From: an uncultured Bryobacteraceae bacterium
GTDB lineage: Bacteria > Acidobacteriota > Terriglobia > Bryobacterales > Bryobacteraceae
Reading direction: 5' to 3'
DNA length: 54,809 nt
Assembly (NCBI GenBank): GCA_937920635.1
Contig: CAKZUE010000058.1
Coordinates: 1 to 54,809, forward strand
The position numbers were made by a program, and so were the translations under genes. Shown piece after piece: positions 28,511-37,269 of this stretch; the first letter of the stretch is position 1, and every line of letters starts with the position of its first letter. The notes below the pieces were generated by a model, which saw only the letters and a list, made by a program, of their open reading frames with translations, ran no database searches and was not told the DNA's origin.

Positions 28511-30192
28511 GCCGCTGAAGCCGCACCGGCGCGCAGCGCGCTCTCCACGCCGCCGGCGTGCAGCAGCCCGGGCACGAAGAACTCCCGCGCGAGCCGCGCT
28601 TCGTCCTCGTCGAACTCCTCCGCCACGGCGTCGAAGCGCGCCGGCGCGCCGGCGACCGCCGCGGCGAACAGCGCCCACCAGCGGGCGCGGCCAGTGGCGC
28701 GGACTTCGACAGGCTGCCGGGTGCGCCGCGCCAGCTCTTCGATTGCCGCCGCCGCGTCCTGCACGCGCGCGGCCTCGTCGCTCACATTGAACGTCAGGAA
28801 ATGCCGGTGCGAGCGGTCGCGCTGCGCCACGGCGCTGCCCGTCTGGAAGACGTCCATCACCAGCACCGCCCTGCCCGCAGCGCGCAGCGCGCGGAATTCG
28901 TCCGACTGTTCCGCGGCCGCCATGCCGTCCGGATGGAGCAGCAGCACCGCCGGCGCCCGCCCTTCATGCCATCGCGAAGGAAGCTCTTCGAACTTCGGGC
29001 GGCGTTCCCAGGCAAACGCCACGCGCAGCCGCTCCCGCGCCTCTTCCGCGCTCATCCGCCGCGCCGCCGCGCGCGCCGTGCGTTTCCACTGCGCGAACAG
29101 TTCGTCGAAAGAAAGCGCGCCTTCGGGCAGCCTGCGCCCGTGGAAGACGAGCATGTCCTGGAGTTTTTCCACCGGCGTGTTCCGCTCGCGCCAGGCGGGG
29201 CGATCCGGCGCCAGCCGCTTGCGGAAAAACTCGTATACCGACTCGCGGCTCTCCTTGTGGTAATTGTGCGGCGCGTCGAACTGCACCACTTCGAGCCGTT
29301 CCGCCTGCCCGTAAAGCTCCCAGACCTTGCGCATCGCCGGAAACTCGACTTTGGGAACCTCGCGCGTCCAGTCGCCCGTGGCCGAGACCAGCAGCATCGG
29401 GCGCGGAGCGAACAGCGCGGCGATTTCGATGTTGTTGGTTCCGATCCTCAGCCCCGGCGCGTTCTCGCACACGCAGCCGCCTTGCATCAGGCCGCTCACC
29501 ATGTTCACCGGCGCAGCGGCCGCCAGGCGCTCGTCCACGGCGGCCATGAGGAAGGTCTGCGTGCCGCCGCCGCTGGCGCCGGTCATCGCCAGCCCGCCGG
29601 GATCGACGCCGGGCAGCGATTCCAGGAAATCGGCGGCGCGGATCGAATTCCACAATTGCAGGCCGAGGGGAGTGAAATTCCAGAGCTGATATTCCGGCCC
29701 GGTGAAATCGTGCGGCGCCTGCACGGTGTCGTTGTAGCCGAGCATGTCATAGGCGAACACGACAAAGCCGTTGCGGGCGAAGTTCGCGCCCAGCGCGGGC
29801 GTCGAGCACAATGCGCTGTTTTCAAGCCTCCCATAGGGCCAATGCCCGTGCGGATGCAGGATGGCCGGATGCCGCCCGGGCTCCTTCGGCCGGTAGAGAT
29901 TGCCGCCCACCCAGAAGCCGGGCAGCGTTTCGATGGCGACTTTCTCCACGGTGTAGCCGTCGCGCTCCACTCGGCCCGCGAACAGAACCGTCAAAGGATG
30001 TTTCGGCGGCGCGGGCCACAGCCCTGCCGCCGCCAGGATCTGCCGCCGCAAGGCTTCCCGCCGGGCCTTCCATGCGTCCAGGTTGTCTGGCGCCACGAAG
30101 GTGGCGCGCGTGTCGGTGTTGGGCGTTTCGGTGTTGCGCCTGTCGGCGCCCGCGGCGGTCAACACCAGCGTCAGGACGAGCGGCCATTTCAT
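28495..30192 (-). CDS. secreted alpha/beta hydrolase (acetyl-xylan-esterase / dienelactone-hydrolase-like)
   Basis: 565 residues with a signal peptide (MKWPLVLTLVLTAAGA). The hydrolase core has HPHGHWPYGR as oxyanion segment, the nucleophile elbow GASGGGTQTF, and a likely catalytic His in APHNYHKESRE. After about residue 340 follows a second, divergent alpha/beta-like half (PAVLLLHPDGMAAAEQ, VLVMDVFQTG) without an obvious nucleophile. The fold is common among secreted esterases for plant polysaccharide side groups. The start is one base after the stop of the zinc-ribbon gene, so the two are co-transcribed. The 3' end overlaps mqnC on the other strand. Confidence 0.8.
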   Translation of the reverse strand: MKWPLVLTLVLTAAGADRRNTETPNTDTRATFVAPDNLDAWKARREALRRQILAAAGLWPAPPKHPLTVLFAGRVERDGYTVEKVAIETLPGFWVGGNLYRPKEPGRHPAILHPHGHWPYGRLENSALCSTPALGANFARNGFVVFAYDMLGYNDTVQAPHDFTGPEYQLWNFTPLGLQLWNSIRAADFLESLPGVDPGGLAMTGASGGGTQTFLMAAVDERLAAAAPVNMVSGLMQGGCVCENAPGLRIGTNNIEIAALFAPRPMLLVSATGDWTREVPKVEFPAMRKVWELYGQAERLEVVQFDAPHNYHKESRESVYEFFRKRLAPDRPAWRERNTPVEKLQDMLVFHGRRLPEGALSFDELFAQWKRTARAAARRMSAEEARERLRVAFAWERRPKFEELPSRWHEGRAPAVLLLHPDGMAAAEQSDEFRALRAAGRAVLVMDVFQTGSAVAQRDRSHRHFLTFNVSDEAARVQDAAAAIEELARRTRQPVEVRATGRARWWALFAAAVAGAPARFDAVAEEFDEDEARLAREFFVPGLLHAGGVESALRAGAASAAQFRK

Positions 30193-30193
30193 G

Positions 30194-30559
30194 TCAGGAG
30201 ATTGTATCGCCGTTCGGGTTGAGGCGCTCCCGGAAATCGTAAAACTGGAGGCGGCAGAACCGGCAGTACAGCAGCGGCGCGCCCAGCCAGCCCCAGAGCG
30301 TGCTCAGCGGTCCGCGGTAGGTCTTCTCGATGGGGTCGCGTTTGGCCAGGACGCGGAGTTCCGTGGTGCCGCAGTGCGGGCAGCGGGCGATGCGGGACAG
30401 TTGCGGATAGGCCAGCGTCAGCGGCGCGGCGGCCTCGAACCGGCAAGCCGGGCAACGGTACACGGCGGCGTGGCGGAACTTTTCGAGCAGTGTTCTCCGC
30501 CTCCGGACCAGTGGCTTCTGCCCGCAAACCGGGCATTGTTGCAGTTGAATCGCCGCCAT
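30194..30559 (-). CDS. small four-CxxC zinc-ribbon protein
   Basis: 121 residues with four CxxC pairs: QCPVCGQKP, YRCPACRFEA, RCPHCGTTEL and LYCRFCRLQFYDFR, enough for two zinc ribbons, separated by basic segments. No membrane helix strong enough to be called, though TLWGWLGAPLLY is hydrophobic. I do not recognise a named family; nucleic-acid or protein binding is possible. AAGGGAA lies upstream of the ATG at 30559 and TATAGT about 32 bases away. It shares a transcript with the secreted hydrolase. Confidence 0.7.
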   Translation of the reverse strand: MAAIQLQQCPVCGQKPLVRRRRTLLEKFRHAAVYRCPACRFEAAAPLTLAYPQLSRIARCPHCGTTELRVLAKRDPIEKTYRGPLSTLWGWLGAPLLYCRFCRLQFYDFRERLNPNGDTIS

Positions 30560-30590
30560 TTCCCTTGCATTCCACGAGGCCAATTCCAAC

Positions 30591-30596
30591 ACTATA
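30591..30596 (-). promoter_or_regulatory. candidate -10 box of the zinc-ribbon/hydrolase unit
   Basis: TATAGT on the minus strand, giving a leader of about 25 bases that keeps the AAGGGAA Shine-Dalgarno. No -35 seen. Confidence 0.35.
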
Positions 30597-30623
30597 CAAA
30601 GTCCTCCACTCAAAAGGGTGGCG

Positions 30624-30652
30624 GTGACAACCGTGGGCGGCTTGTGTACGAT
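30624..30652 (+). promoter_or_regulatory. candidate promoter of the ceramidase-like unit
   Basis: GTGACA (30624-30629), 17 bases, TACGAT (30647-30652), ending 12 bases before the ATG at 30665. This is the best -35/-10 pair among the short-leader promoters in the window. Confidence 0.55.
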
Positions 30653-30664
30653 AAGCGTGAATCC

Positions 30665-32008
30665 ATGAACACCCCGCTGCGCAGGCTCTTCCTCCTTGCG
30701 CTCGCCGCCGCCTTTTCCTCCGCCCTTCCAGCGGCGGCGCAGGCTGTCCGCGCGGGCGCCGCGCAGGTGCGCATCACGCCGTCGGAGCCGCAGCCGCTGG
30801 CCGGCTATTTCCGGCCACGGCTCTCCACGGGCGTGCACGACGACCTTTGGGCGAAAGCGCTGGTGCTGGACGACGGCGCGCGCCGGTACGCGCTGGTCGC
30901 CTGCGATGTAATCGAGGCGCCTGCCGCGGTGGTCGAGAAGGCGCGCATGCTCGTCCAGGAGCAGTCGGGCATTCCGGCCGAGCACGTCTTCATCAGCGCG
31001 ACGCACACCCACACGGCGCCAGATGTCGCGGGGGCTTTCGCCGAGTGGCTGCCCGGACGCATCGCCGCCGCCGTGAGCGCCGCTGCGCAAGCCATGCAGC
31101 CGGCCCGCTTCGCCGCAGCCGCCGGCAGCGAGCCGTCGCTCGTCTTCAACCGCCGGTTCTTCATGACCGACGGCACGGTGGGCTGGAACCCGGGCAAGCT
31201 CAACCCAAGGATCGTGCGGCCGGCAGGTCCGGTCGATCCCCGCGTCTCCGTGGTCACGGTCGATTCGGATTCCGGCGCGCCCATCGCCACGCTGGTCAAC
31301 TACGCCCTGCACCTGGACACCGTGGGAGGCACGGAATTTTCGGCCGACTACCCGTACACGCTGTCTCGCCTGGTCTCGGGCGCGCGCGGCGGCGGCATCA
31401 CGATCTTCACCATCGGCTGCGCGGGCAACGTCAACCACATCGACGTCTCCGATGCGCGGCCGCAGAAAGGGCATGAGGAGGCCGCGCGCATCGGCACGGT
31501 TCTGGCCGGGCAGGTGATCCGGACGCTGGCGGCGTTGGAACCAGCCGGGCGGCCGCGGCTGCGCATGGCCAGGACTGTGCTTTCGTTGCCCGTCACGCCC
31601 CACAAGCCGGAGGAGGTGGAATGGAGCCGCGCGATTGCCGCCCGCTGGGATCAGGGCGACAAGCTGCCCTTTCTCGACATTGTGAAGGCGCGGCGGATTC
31701 TCGACCTGGAGTCGCGCCACAACGCTCCGTGCCGGGCGGAAGTGCAGGTGATCGCCGCCGCTGACAACATCGCCTGGGTCGGGCTGCCGGGAGAGATTTT
31801 TGTGGAGCTGGGGCTGGACATTCAGAGGGCGTCGCCCTTCCGGCACACGATTGTCGTCTCGCTGGCCAACGGAAGCCTGGGATATTTCCCCGATCAAAAA
31901 GCATGGAAGGAAGGCAATTACGAGGTTGTCACCGCGCGCTGCGCCGAATCGGGCGGCGAGCGCCTGGTGGAAGCCGCGCTGCGCCTTCTCGAGGAGTTAA
32001 AGCCATGA
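30665..32008 (+). CDS. secreted neutral/alkaline ceramidase-like hydrolase
   Basis: 447 residues. Signal peptide (LRRLFLLALAAAFSSALPAAAQ), then the N-terminal neutral-ceramidase-type core: AGAAQVRITPSEPQPLAGYF, DDLWAKALVLDDGARRYALVACDV, and the metal-site ISATHTHTAPDV near 115-126, with FTIGCAGNVNHID later. Members of this group hydrolyse amide or ester bonds with zinc; many bacterial relatives are annotated only as 'neutral/alkaline non-lysosomal ceramidase N-terminal'. The C-terminal Ig-like domain of true ceramidases is absent, so lipid specificity is uncertain. The TGA overlaps the ATG of the oxidoreductase gene. Confidence 0.82.
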   Translation: MNTPLRRLFLLALAAAFSSALPAAAQAVRAGAAQVRITPSEPQPLAGYFRPRLSTGVHDDLWAKALVLDDGARRYALVACDVIEAPAAVVEKARMLVQEQSGIPAEHVFISATHTHTAPDVAGAFAEWLPGRIAAAVSAAAQAMQPARFAAAAGSEPSLVFNRRFFMTDGTVGWNPGKLNPRIVRPAGPVDPRVSVVTVDSDSGAPIATLVNYALHLDTVGGTEFSADYPYTLSRLVSGARGGGITIFTIGCAGNVNHIDVSDARPQKGHEEAARIGTVLAGQVIRTLAALEPAGRPRLRMARTVLSLPVTPHKPEEVEWSRAIAARWDQGDKLPFLDIVKARRILDLESRHNAPCRAEVQVIAAADNIAWVGLPGEIFVELGLDIQRASPFRHTIVVSLANGSLGYFPDQKAWKEGNYEVVTARCAESGGERLVEAALRLLEELKP

Positions 32009-33090
32009 ACCTGACTCGAAGATCGATCCTCGCCGCGCCCGCCGTGCTGCGGGCGCAGAACCGCGCCGGGCGCCTGCGCATCGGAGCCATCGGCACGGGC
32101 AACCGCGGTTCGTACCTGTTGCAGAATCTGCTGGAGCTGGACGGCGCCGAAGTCGCCGCCGTCTGCGACATCCTGCCCGAGCGCGCCGACGCGGCGGCCA
32201 CATTGGTGGCGAAGAAAGGCGGCTCCGCGCGGACGTTCACCGATTACCGCCGCATGCTGGACGAGGTGAAGGACCTCGACGCCATCATCATGGCGACGCC
32301 CGATTACACGCACCGCGAGATCGACATTGCCGTGCTGGAGCGCGGGCTGCACCTGTATGCCGAGAAGCCCCTGGCGCTGACCGTGGAGGACTGCCGCGCC
32401 ATCCGCGACGCCGCGCGGCGGGCGAAAGGCGTGATGCAGGTGGGCTTCCAGCTCCGCCACGATCCGGCGCGCTCCGCGGCGATGAAGTGGATCAAAGACG
32501 GCAAAGCGGGCCGCGTGCTCCAGTGCCATGGCATGCGCCACGGCGGCGACCTGCCGCGCGACATCCCGTGGTACTTCGATAAAACAAAATGCGGCGATAT
32601 TGTTGTCGATCAGGGCATCCACATCCTCGACCTCTTCCGCTGGGCCATCGGCAAGCCGCCCCTGCGCTGCTACGGCGACGGCGGGACCACTCTGTTCGCC
32701 GACACCCCGCCGGGACGCACGGTGATGGACCACTACAGCCTGATCTATGAGTTCGAGGGCGGCGTGCAGATCAACTTCAGCCACCACTACTTCGACCCGC
32801 CGGGATTCACGGGCATTCAGGAGCGGGTGTTCCTGAGCGAGGGCGCAGTGGACCTGATCCGCGCCGAGTTCCAGCCGCGCACTTCGCGCGAGCGCGTCAA
32901 ACTCGAGGTTCCCGATGCAGGCAAGAACGCCACGCTGCTGTCGCTGGCGGCATTTCTGGACAATGTCCGCCACGGCAGGCGGCCGCTGAACGACGTGGAA
33001 AGCGCTTTTGAAGCCACGGTGGTGGCGCTGATGGGCACGCGCTCGATCTATGAAAAGCGCGTCGTCACCTGGCAGGAGATGACCGCCTAG
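32005..33090 (+). CDS. Gfo/Idh/MocA family oxidoreductase with Tat-like signal
   Basis: 361 residues. The N-terminus MNLTRRSILAAPAVLRAQ is a twin-arginine signal, followed by a Rossmann domain (LRIGAIGTGNRGSYLLQNL, VAAVCDILPERA), the conserved EKPLA in YAEKPLALTVEDC and the Gfo/Idh C-terminal sheet (GDIVVDQGIHILDLFRWAIG). These enzymes oxidise or reduce sugars with NAD(P), and exported members usually carry tightly bound cofactor. ATGA overlap with the ceramidase-like gene and GAGGAG eight bases upstream show translational coupling. Confidence 0.87.
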   Translation: MNLTRRSILAAPAVLRAQNRAGRLRIGAIGTGNRGSYLLQNLLELDGAEVAAVCDILPERADAAATLVAKKGGSARTFTDYRRMLDEVKDLDAIIMATPDYTHREIDIAVLERGLHLYAEKPLALTVEDCRAIRDAARRAKGVMQVGFQLRHDPARSAAMKWIKDGKAGRVLQCHGMRHGGDLPRDIPWYFDKTKCGDIVVDQGIHILDLFRWAIGKPPLRCYGDGGTTLFADTPPGRTVMDHYSLIYEFEGGVQINFSHHYFDPPGFTGIQERVFLSEGAVDLIRAEFQPRTSRERVKLEVPDAGKNATLLSLAAFLDNVRHGRRPLNDVESAFEATVVALMGTRSIYEKRVVTWQEMTA

Positions 33091-33108
33091 CCGCCCGCGC
33101 CGCCCGCA

Positions 33109-34035
33109 TCAGAGAACCCGCTCGAGCCACGCCCACGCCCTGCGCCGCACCGGCTCCGGCCACTCATGGCCGCAGGCGGGAAACTCGGCGGCGAGCCTGC
33201 CCCGCGGAAACAGGCCCCGCACGGCATCGAGGCACTCGCGCACGCCCCGCACATCGAAGTTGTCATCGCCGAGAGGCGCGTTGACGAACACCGGACGCGG
33301 CGCGATCAGCCTGAGCACGTCGGGGAAGTCGAACGGCATGCGCGCCGGGTCGCAGCCGAACCCGCCGGCGATGCGCGGCATGTAGCCCGCATGGCTCCAG
33401 CCGCGCAGGTCGCCGCCCATGTAGCGCCGGAACGAAGTGAAGCCGCAACTGGTGACCACGGCGGCCACGCGCGGCTCGAATGCGGCCAGAAACAGCGCGT
33501 TGTGGCCGCCGAGGGAGTGGCCTGCGGCGGCGATCCGCCGCGGGTCCACGCCGGGCAGCGCGGCCAACAGACGCAGGGCGCGCGCGTGGTTCACAATGCC
33601 CTTCATCGTGGCGCTGGCGTAGCCGCGCGCATACGGGTCGAAGCGGTATTCGCCGAAGTTCGGATAATCGGGCGCGAGCGCCGTCCAGCCGCGCAGCGCC
33701 AGCTCTTTCGCGTAGTGCAGGCCGGGCTTTCCGCCCAGGCCGGCGGGCTCGTCCTTCCCGATCCGGGTTGTCTGGTGCAGGCACAGGGCAGCGGGGCGCT
33801 TCCGGTGCGGGCGTGCCGGCAGCAGGAGCCAGGCGGGAACAAAATCGCCGGGTTCTGATTGAAACAGAATATGGCGCCGGATGTAGCCTCTCTCGCGCCA
33901 CTCGCCGTCCGCTTTCCACGGGACATCGTCTTCCAGCGGCGGCATCGGCCCCATGACTCGCTCCAGCGCTTCCAGCAGCGGCCGGCGCGGCAGCGCCGCG
34001 GCTTGCAGCAGGAACGCGCGCCTGGACGGCATCAT
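33109..34035 (-). CDS. Tat-exported alpha/beta hydrolase
   Basis: 308 residues from the ATG at 34035 (the adjacent ATG at 34032 is possible). A PSRRAFLLQAAAL twin-arginine signal precedes an esterase-type domain: ALCLHQTTRIGKDEPAG, the nucleophile elbow AAGHSLGGHNALF, a C-terminal Asp in LGDDNF and His in ACGHEWPEP. It belongs to the dienelactone-hydrolase/acetyl-esterase-like group; substrate unknown. A TATCGT hexamer ends seven bases before the start. Single gene, convergent with the oxidoreductase. Confidence 0.82.
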   Translation of the reverse strand: MMPSRRAFLLQAAALPRRPLLEALERVMGPMPPLEDDVPWKADGEWRERGYIRRHILFQSEPGDFVPAWLLLPARPHRKRPAALCLHQTTRIGKDEPAGLGGKPGLHYAKELALRGWTALAPDYPNFGEYRFDPYARGYASATMKGIVNHARALRLLAALPGVDPRRIAAAGHSLGGHNALFLAAFEPRVAAVVTSCGFTSFRRYMGGDLRGWSHAGYMPRIAGGFGCDPARMPFDFPDVLRLIAPRPVFVNAPLGDDNFDVRGVRECLDAVRGLFPRGRLAAEFPACGHEWPEPVRRRAWAWLERVL

Positions 34036-34042
34036 GCTCCAC

Positions 34043-34048
34043 ACGATA
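34043..34048 (-). promoter_or_regulatory. candidate -10 box, leaderless promoter
   Basis: TATCGT on the minus strand ending seven bases before the ATG at 34035; no -35. Confidence 0.35.
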
Positions 34049-34077
34049 CCCGCGCCGGGCCGCGCCGGCAAGCGCGC

Positions 34078-34956
34078 TCAGGGCGGCGGCAGCGCCACGC
34101 GCTCGAGCCGGCGCTCCAGACGGTTCCAGATCCAGGCCGCTTCGCCCTCCGCGCCAGCCAGCCGGGCGCCCCGCGGCCAGTCCCGTTCCGGCGCGGCCCG
34201 GCGCCAGGCGCCGCGCAGTTCAAACAGCCCGTAGCGCTGCTTCAGCCCGGCCCCGGCAGCAGTGTCCAGGGGCAACAACGCCAGCAGCCGGTCTCCGTGA
34301 ACCGCGAAACTTTCGAGCCCGGAGAGCCCGGCCGGCGCGGGCAGGCGGTTCCATTGCGTCTCGCCGTTGTCGAGATTGACGACAGCCGCCAGGGACAGTT
34401 CCGGCAGGATCAGCAGAATGCGGCCGGGCTCCGGCGTCTCCAACCAGGCCCGCCGGGAGGCGGCCGCGTGGCGCAGCGATCCTTCCGCGGGCAGCCAGAA
34501 CCGCGGCTTCCCGGACGGTCCTGTGAGCCGGTGCAGGAGCATGCCCGCGGGCCCCTCGCCGAAACACCACGCCGCGTCCGCATCGTCCATGGCCAGCAGC
34601 CGGCAGCGGCGTTCTCCAAGATCATCGCAGGAAGCCTCGCCATGTTCGGGAAAACGGCAGAGGAGCCGCCGGTCACGCCCCACCGGGATGACCGCCAGCA
34701 ACAGCGCTTGCACCGTGCCTTCGCGGTCGGCGGTGAAGTCGATCACCTCGACGCGCCGCGCGCCAGCCGCGGCGCGCCCCGGCTCGATCTTCCTTGTGCC
34801 GGCCGTCCCTTGAAAGACCAGCAGCACGGGCGCGTCCATGGTTCCCGCCAGCGCCACCGCCCGCCCGTGCTGCCACTTCACGGCGGAGACAGGGCCGGGC
34901 AGCGGGATGTCGGCGGCCAAGGCGGTCAGCGCCGCCAAGGCGCAAAGCACCTTCAC
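34078..34956 (-). CDS. secreted protein of unknown function
   Basis: 292 residues from a GTG at 34956 (KVLCALAALTALAADIPLPG, a signal peptide). The body is beta-rich with alternating hydrophobic strands (AVKWQHGRAVALAG, PVLLVFQGTAG, RILLILPELSLAAVVNLDNGETQWNRL, ESFAVHGDRLLALLPLD), reminiscent of a small beta-propeller, but I recognise no family. The GTG is preferred to an ATG at 34995 because TACGGT ends seven bases before it and it removes a non-signal-like extension. Confidence 0.6.
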   Translation of the reverse strand: MKVLCALAALTALAADIPLPGPVSAVKWQHGRAVALAGTMDAPVLLVFQGTAGTRKIEPGRAAAGARRVEVIDFTADREGTVQALLLAVIPVGRDRRLLCRFPEHGEASCDDLGERRCRLLAMDDADAAWCFGEGPAGMLLHRLTGPSGKPRFWLPAEGSLRHAAASRRAWLETPEPGRILLILPELSLAAVVNLDNGETQWNRLPAPAGLSGLESFAVHGDRLLALLPLDTAAGAGLKQRYGLFELRGAWRRAAPERDWPRGARLAGAEGEAAWIWNRLERRLERVALPPP

Positions 34957-34963
34957 AACTGAG

Positions 34964-34969
34964 ACCGTA
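34964..34969 (-). promoter_or_regulatory. candidate -10 box, leaderless promoter
   Basis: TACGGT, preceded by TGC (extended -10), on the minus strand, ending seven bases before the GTG at 34956. Confidence 0.35.
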
Positions 34970-35045
34970 GCAGGTCCCGGCACGGCGGTTGACATGCGGG
35001 GGAGGCCTGCGGGACAACAGGGGTTCGGAGACAGGACAAGCCATC

Positions 35046-35777
35046 ATGCATTACACCTATCCGGACATCGCCAAGATGATCGACCACTCGCTGCTGAACC
35101 CCACCCTGACGCGGCAGCAACTGGAGGAGGGCATCCGGCTCGCGCTGGACTACGACGTGGCCAGCGTCTGCATCCTGCCTTACGCGCTGCCCCTGTGCGC
35201 CGCGATGCTCAAGGGAAGCAGCGTGAAGGCGAGCACGACCATCGGATTCCCGCATGGCGGGCACACAACCGAGGTAAAGGCAGCCGAGGCGCGCCGCGCC
35301 CTCGCCGATGGCGGGGAAGAGCTCGACATGGTGGTGAACATCAGCGCCGTGCTCAGCGGCGAGTGGGACTATGTCCGGCAGGACCTGAAAGCCGTGATCG
35401 ATGTGACGCACGCGGCCGGGCAGAAGGTGAAGGTCATCTTCGAAAACTGCTATCTCACGGATGAGCAGAAGATCCGCCTGTGCCAGATTTCGAGCGAATT
35501 GAACGCCGATTGGGTGAAGACAAGCACCGGCTATGCGCCTGGAGGAGCGACGCTCGACGACCTGCGGTTGATGCGGAAACACGCGGCGCCGCACGTGCAG
35601 GTGAAAGCCGCCGGCGGCGTGCGCACGCTGGATGCGCTGCTGGAGGTGCGCGCCACGGGCGCCACCCGCTGCGGCGCGACGCGCACGGCGGAGATGCTGG
35701 ATGAATGCCGCCGCCGCCTGGGACTGCCTCCGGTGGTCCGCTCCGCCGCCGCAGCGCCGCCTCCGGCGGGCTACTGA
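35046..35777 (+). CDS. deoC: deoxyribose-phosphate aldolase
   Basis: 243 residues. Class I aldolase cleaving 2-deoxyribose 5-phosphate to glyceraldehyde 3-phosphate and acetaldehyde. The active site is complete: D94 in ELDMVVNIS, Schiff-base lysine K158 in ADWVKTSTGY, and K187 in VKAAGGVRTL. The start MHYTYPDIAKMIDHSLLNP is family-typical. Monocistronic; the divergent neighbour begins about 90 bases away. An Ala/Pro-rich tail of about 12 residues follows the fold. Confidence 0.95.
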   Translation: MHYTYPDIAKMIDHSLLNPTLTRQQLEEGIRLALDYDVASVCILPYALPLCAAMLKGSSVKASTTIGFPHGGHTTEVKAAEARRALADGGEELDMVVNISAVLSGEWDYVRQDLKAVIDVTHAAGQKVKVIFENCYLTDEQKIRLCQISSELNADWVKTSTGYAPGGATLDDLRLMRKHAAPHVQVKAAGGVRTLDALLEVRATGATRCGATRTAEMLDECRRRLGLPPVVRSAAAAPPPAGY

Positions 35778-35823
35778 ACCGTTCCGCTAAAGAATGGCCG
35801 GGGTTCTGCCGATCCAGTGAGGG

Positions 35824-36993
35824 ATGGCAGATCCGGCCCAGACCAGCAGTGACCTGGCGCCGCTGGAGGCAATGGCTTCGCCGTCCGGTGTGGCCATGTC
35901 CATGGGCGGTTCGCTCGACCGCGCCTCCATTCTGCTGGTCGATCACGTCGAGCTGAACCGCCAGCTCATTAAGGGCATCCTGAAGGCCGGACCCTACCGC
36001 CTGTTTGAAGCCCGCTCCCAGGAGGAGGCGCTCCAACTGCTGGAGAGGGAGAACGTCGACCTGGTGATCTCCGAGTGGATCGTCAGCGATTGGAGCGGGC
36101 GGCCCAACAGCGGACTGGAGCTCTGCCGCCGGATCAAGAGCAACCGCCGCACGCATCTGATCCCGGTGTTGATCGTGACCAGCGTGCAGGGCATCGAGAA
36201 CGAAGTGGCGGGACTCGAATCGGGCGCCGATGAGTTTCTCGTCAAACCACTTCAACCCGCGGTGCTGCGCTCGCGCATCCGCTCCATGCTGCGGCAGAAG
36301 CGGGTGGTGGACTCTCTGGAAGAAGCCGAGACGATCCTGTTCGCGCTGGCCCAGACCGTCGAGCAGAGGGACAAGGAGACGGGCAACCACTGCCAGCGGC
36401 TGGCGGCGCTGAGCGTGGCGCTGGGCTCGGCGATCGGGCTTCCGGACGAGGATCTGCTGGCGCTATACCGGGGCGGCTTTCTGCACGATATCGGGAAAGT
36501 GGCCGTGCCCGACGCGATCCTGTTTAAGAAGGGCGAGTTGACCGAGGAAGAATGGGTCGTGATGCGCTCCCACACGTGGAAGGGCGAGGAGATCTGCCGC
36601 CCGATGCGCTCTCTGCGGCCCGTGCTCCCGATCATTCGCAATCATCACGAGCGCTGGGACGGCTCCGGTTATCCGGATGGCCTGAGGGGCGAGGACATTC
36701 CGCTTCTGGCGCGCATCCTGCAACTGGCCGATATCTTCGACGCCCTCACCTCGCAGCGGAGTTACAAACAGGCATTCCCCGTGGACGAGGCCATCCGGCA
36801 GCTCCGGCACGAGGCGGAACTGGGCTGGCGCGACCCCGAACTGGTCTCCGTCTTCTGCGAAGTCGTCCGCCTGCCCTCGCTGCAATGGAGGCAGGGCATC
36901 GCCGCCTCGCCGTGGGGCGGGGGTCCCGTCGCGCCCGAGCAGGAGACGATGCGCGAATCGCTTCTGCGCATGTCGCAGCAACTGATGAAGTAA
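35824..36993 (+). CDS. response-regulator-like HD-GYP c-di-GMP phosphodiesterase with non-phosphorylatable receiver
   Basis: 389 residues. After a 30-residue leader comes a receiver domain (about 35-155) and an HD-GYP domain (about 165-360). The HD-GYP motifs are intact (H221-D222 in FLHDIGKVAVPD; HHERWDGSGYPDGL at 274-287), so it should hydrolyse c-di-GMP. In the receiver, the acidic pair is D40-H41, T119 and K141 are present, but the phospho-acceptor position reads VISEWIV with Glu84 (codon 36073-36075), a change that often mimics phosphorylation. GAGGG lies just before the ATG. Together with the two cyclases it completes c-di-GMP turnover within the window. Confidence 0.9.
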   Translation: MADPAQTSSDLAPLEAMASPSGVAMSMGGSLDRASILLVDHVELNRQLIKGILKAGPYRLFEARSQEEALQLLERENVDLVISEWIVSDWSGRPNSGLELCRRIKSNRRTHLIPVLIVTSVQGIENEVAGLESGADEFLVKPLQPAVLRSRIRSMLRQKRVVDSLEEAETILFALAQTVEQRDKETGNHCQRLAALSVALGSAIGLPDEDLLALYRGGFLHDIGKVAVPDAILFKKGELTEEEWVVMRSHTWKGEEICRPMRSLRPVLPIIRNHHERWDGSGYPDGLRGEDIPLLARILQLADIFDALTSQRSYKQAFPVDEAIRQLRHEAELGWRDPELVSVFCEVVRLPSLQWRQGIAASPWGGGPVAPEQETMRESLLRMSQQLMK

Positions 36994-37269
36994 GCGCCGC
37001 TGCGGCCAAGGCGGGCTGAGGCGATGGTGTGTCGTTCAGAGCCGAAGCTGCCATAGGGCCTGCCCGGGTGGCCACTTTCGCCTCACATCGCTTCAGCCGG
37101 CGTTGCGCAAAACGGCCTGCGGCGCCCGCGTGCCGTGGATCTGGATGATGGCCTGCAACTGCGCAGGGTCTTGTTTACAGCCCATCAACGGTTTCGTAAC
37201 CCGTTTTTCAACTTCAGATGGTACCCTGTCGCATCAGGCACTTCTCTCATTCTGAAGGGTCAATCGAGC
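36994..37269 (+). other. intergenic region ahead of the TonB receptor gene
   Basis: No gene recognised. It holds a possible weak promoter, TTTACA (37174-37179) with TAACCC 17 bases on, and GAAGGG about 11 bases before the receptor ATG. The DNA near 37160-37260 is visibly less GC-rich than the flanks. Confidence 0.3.
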
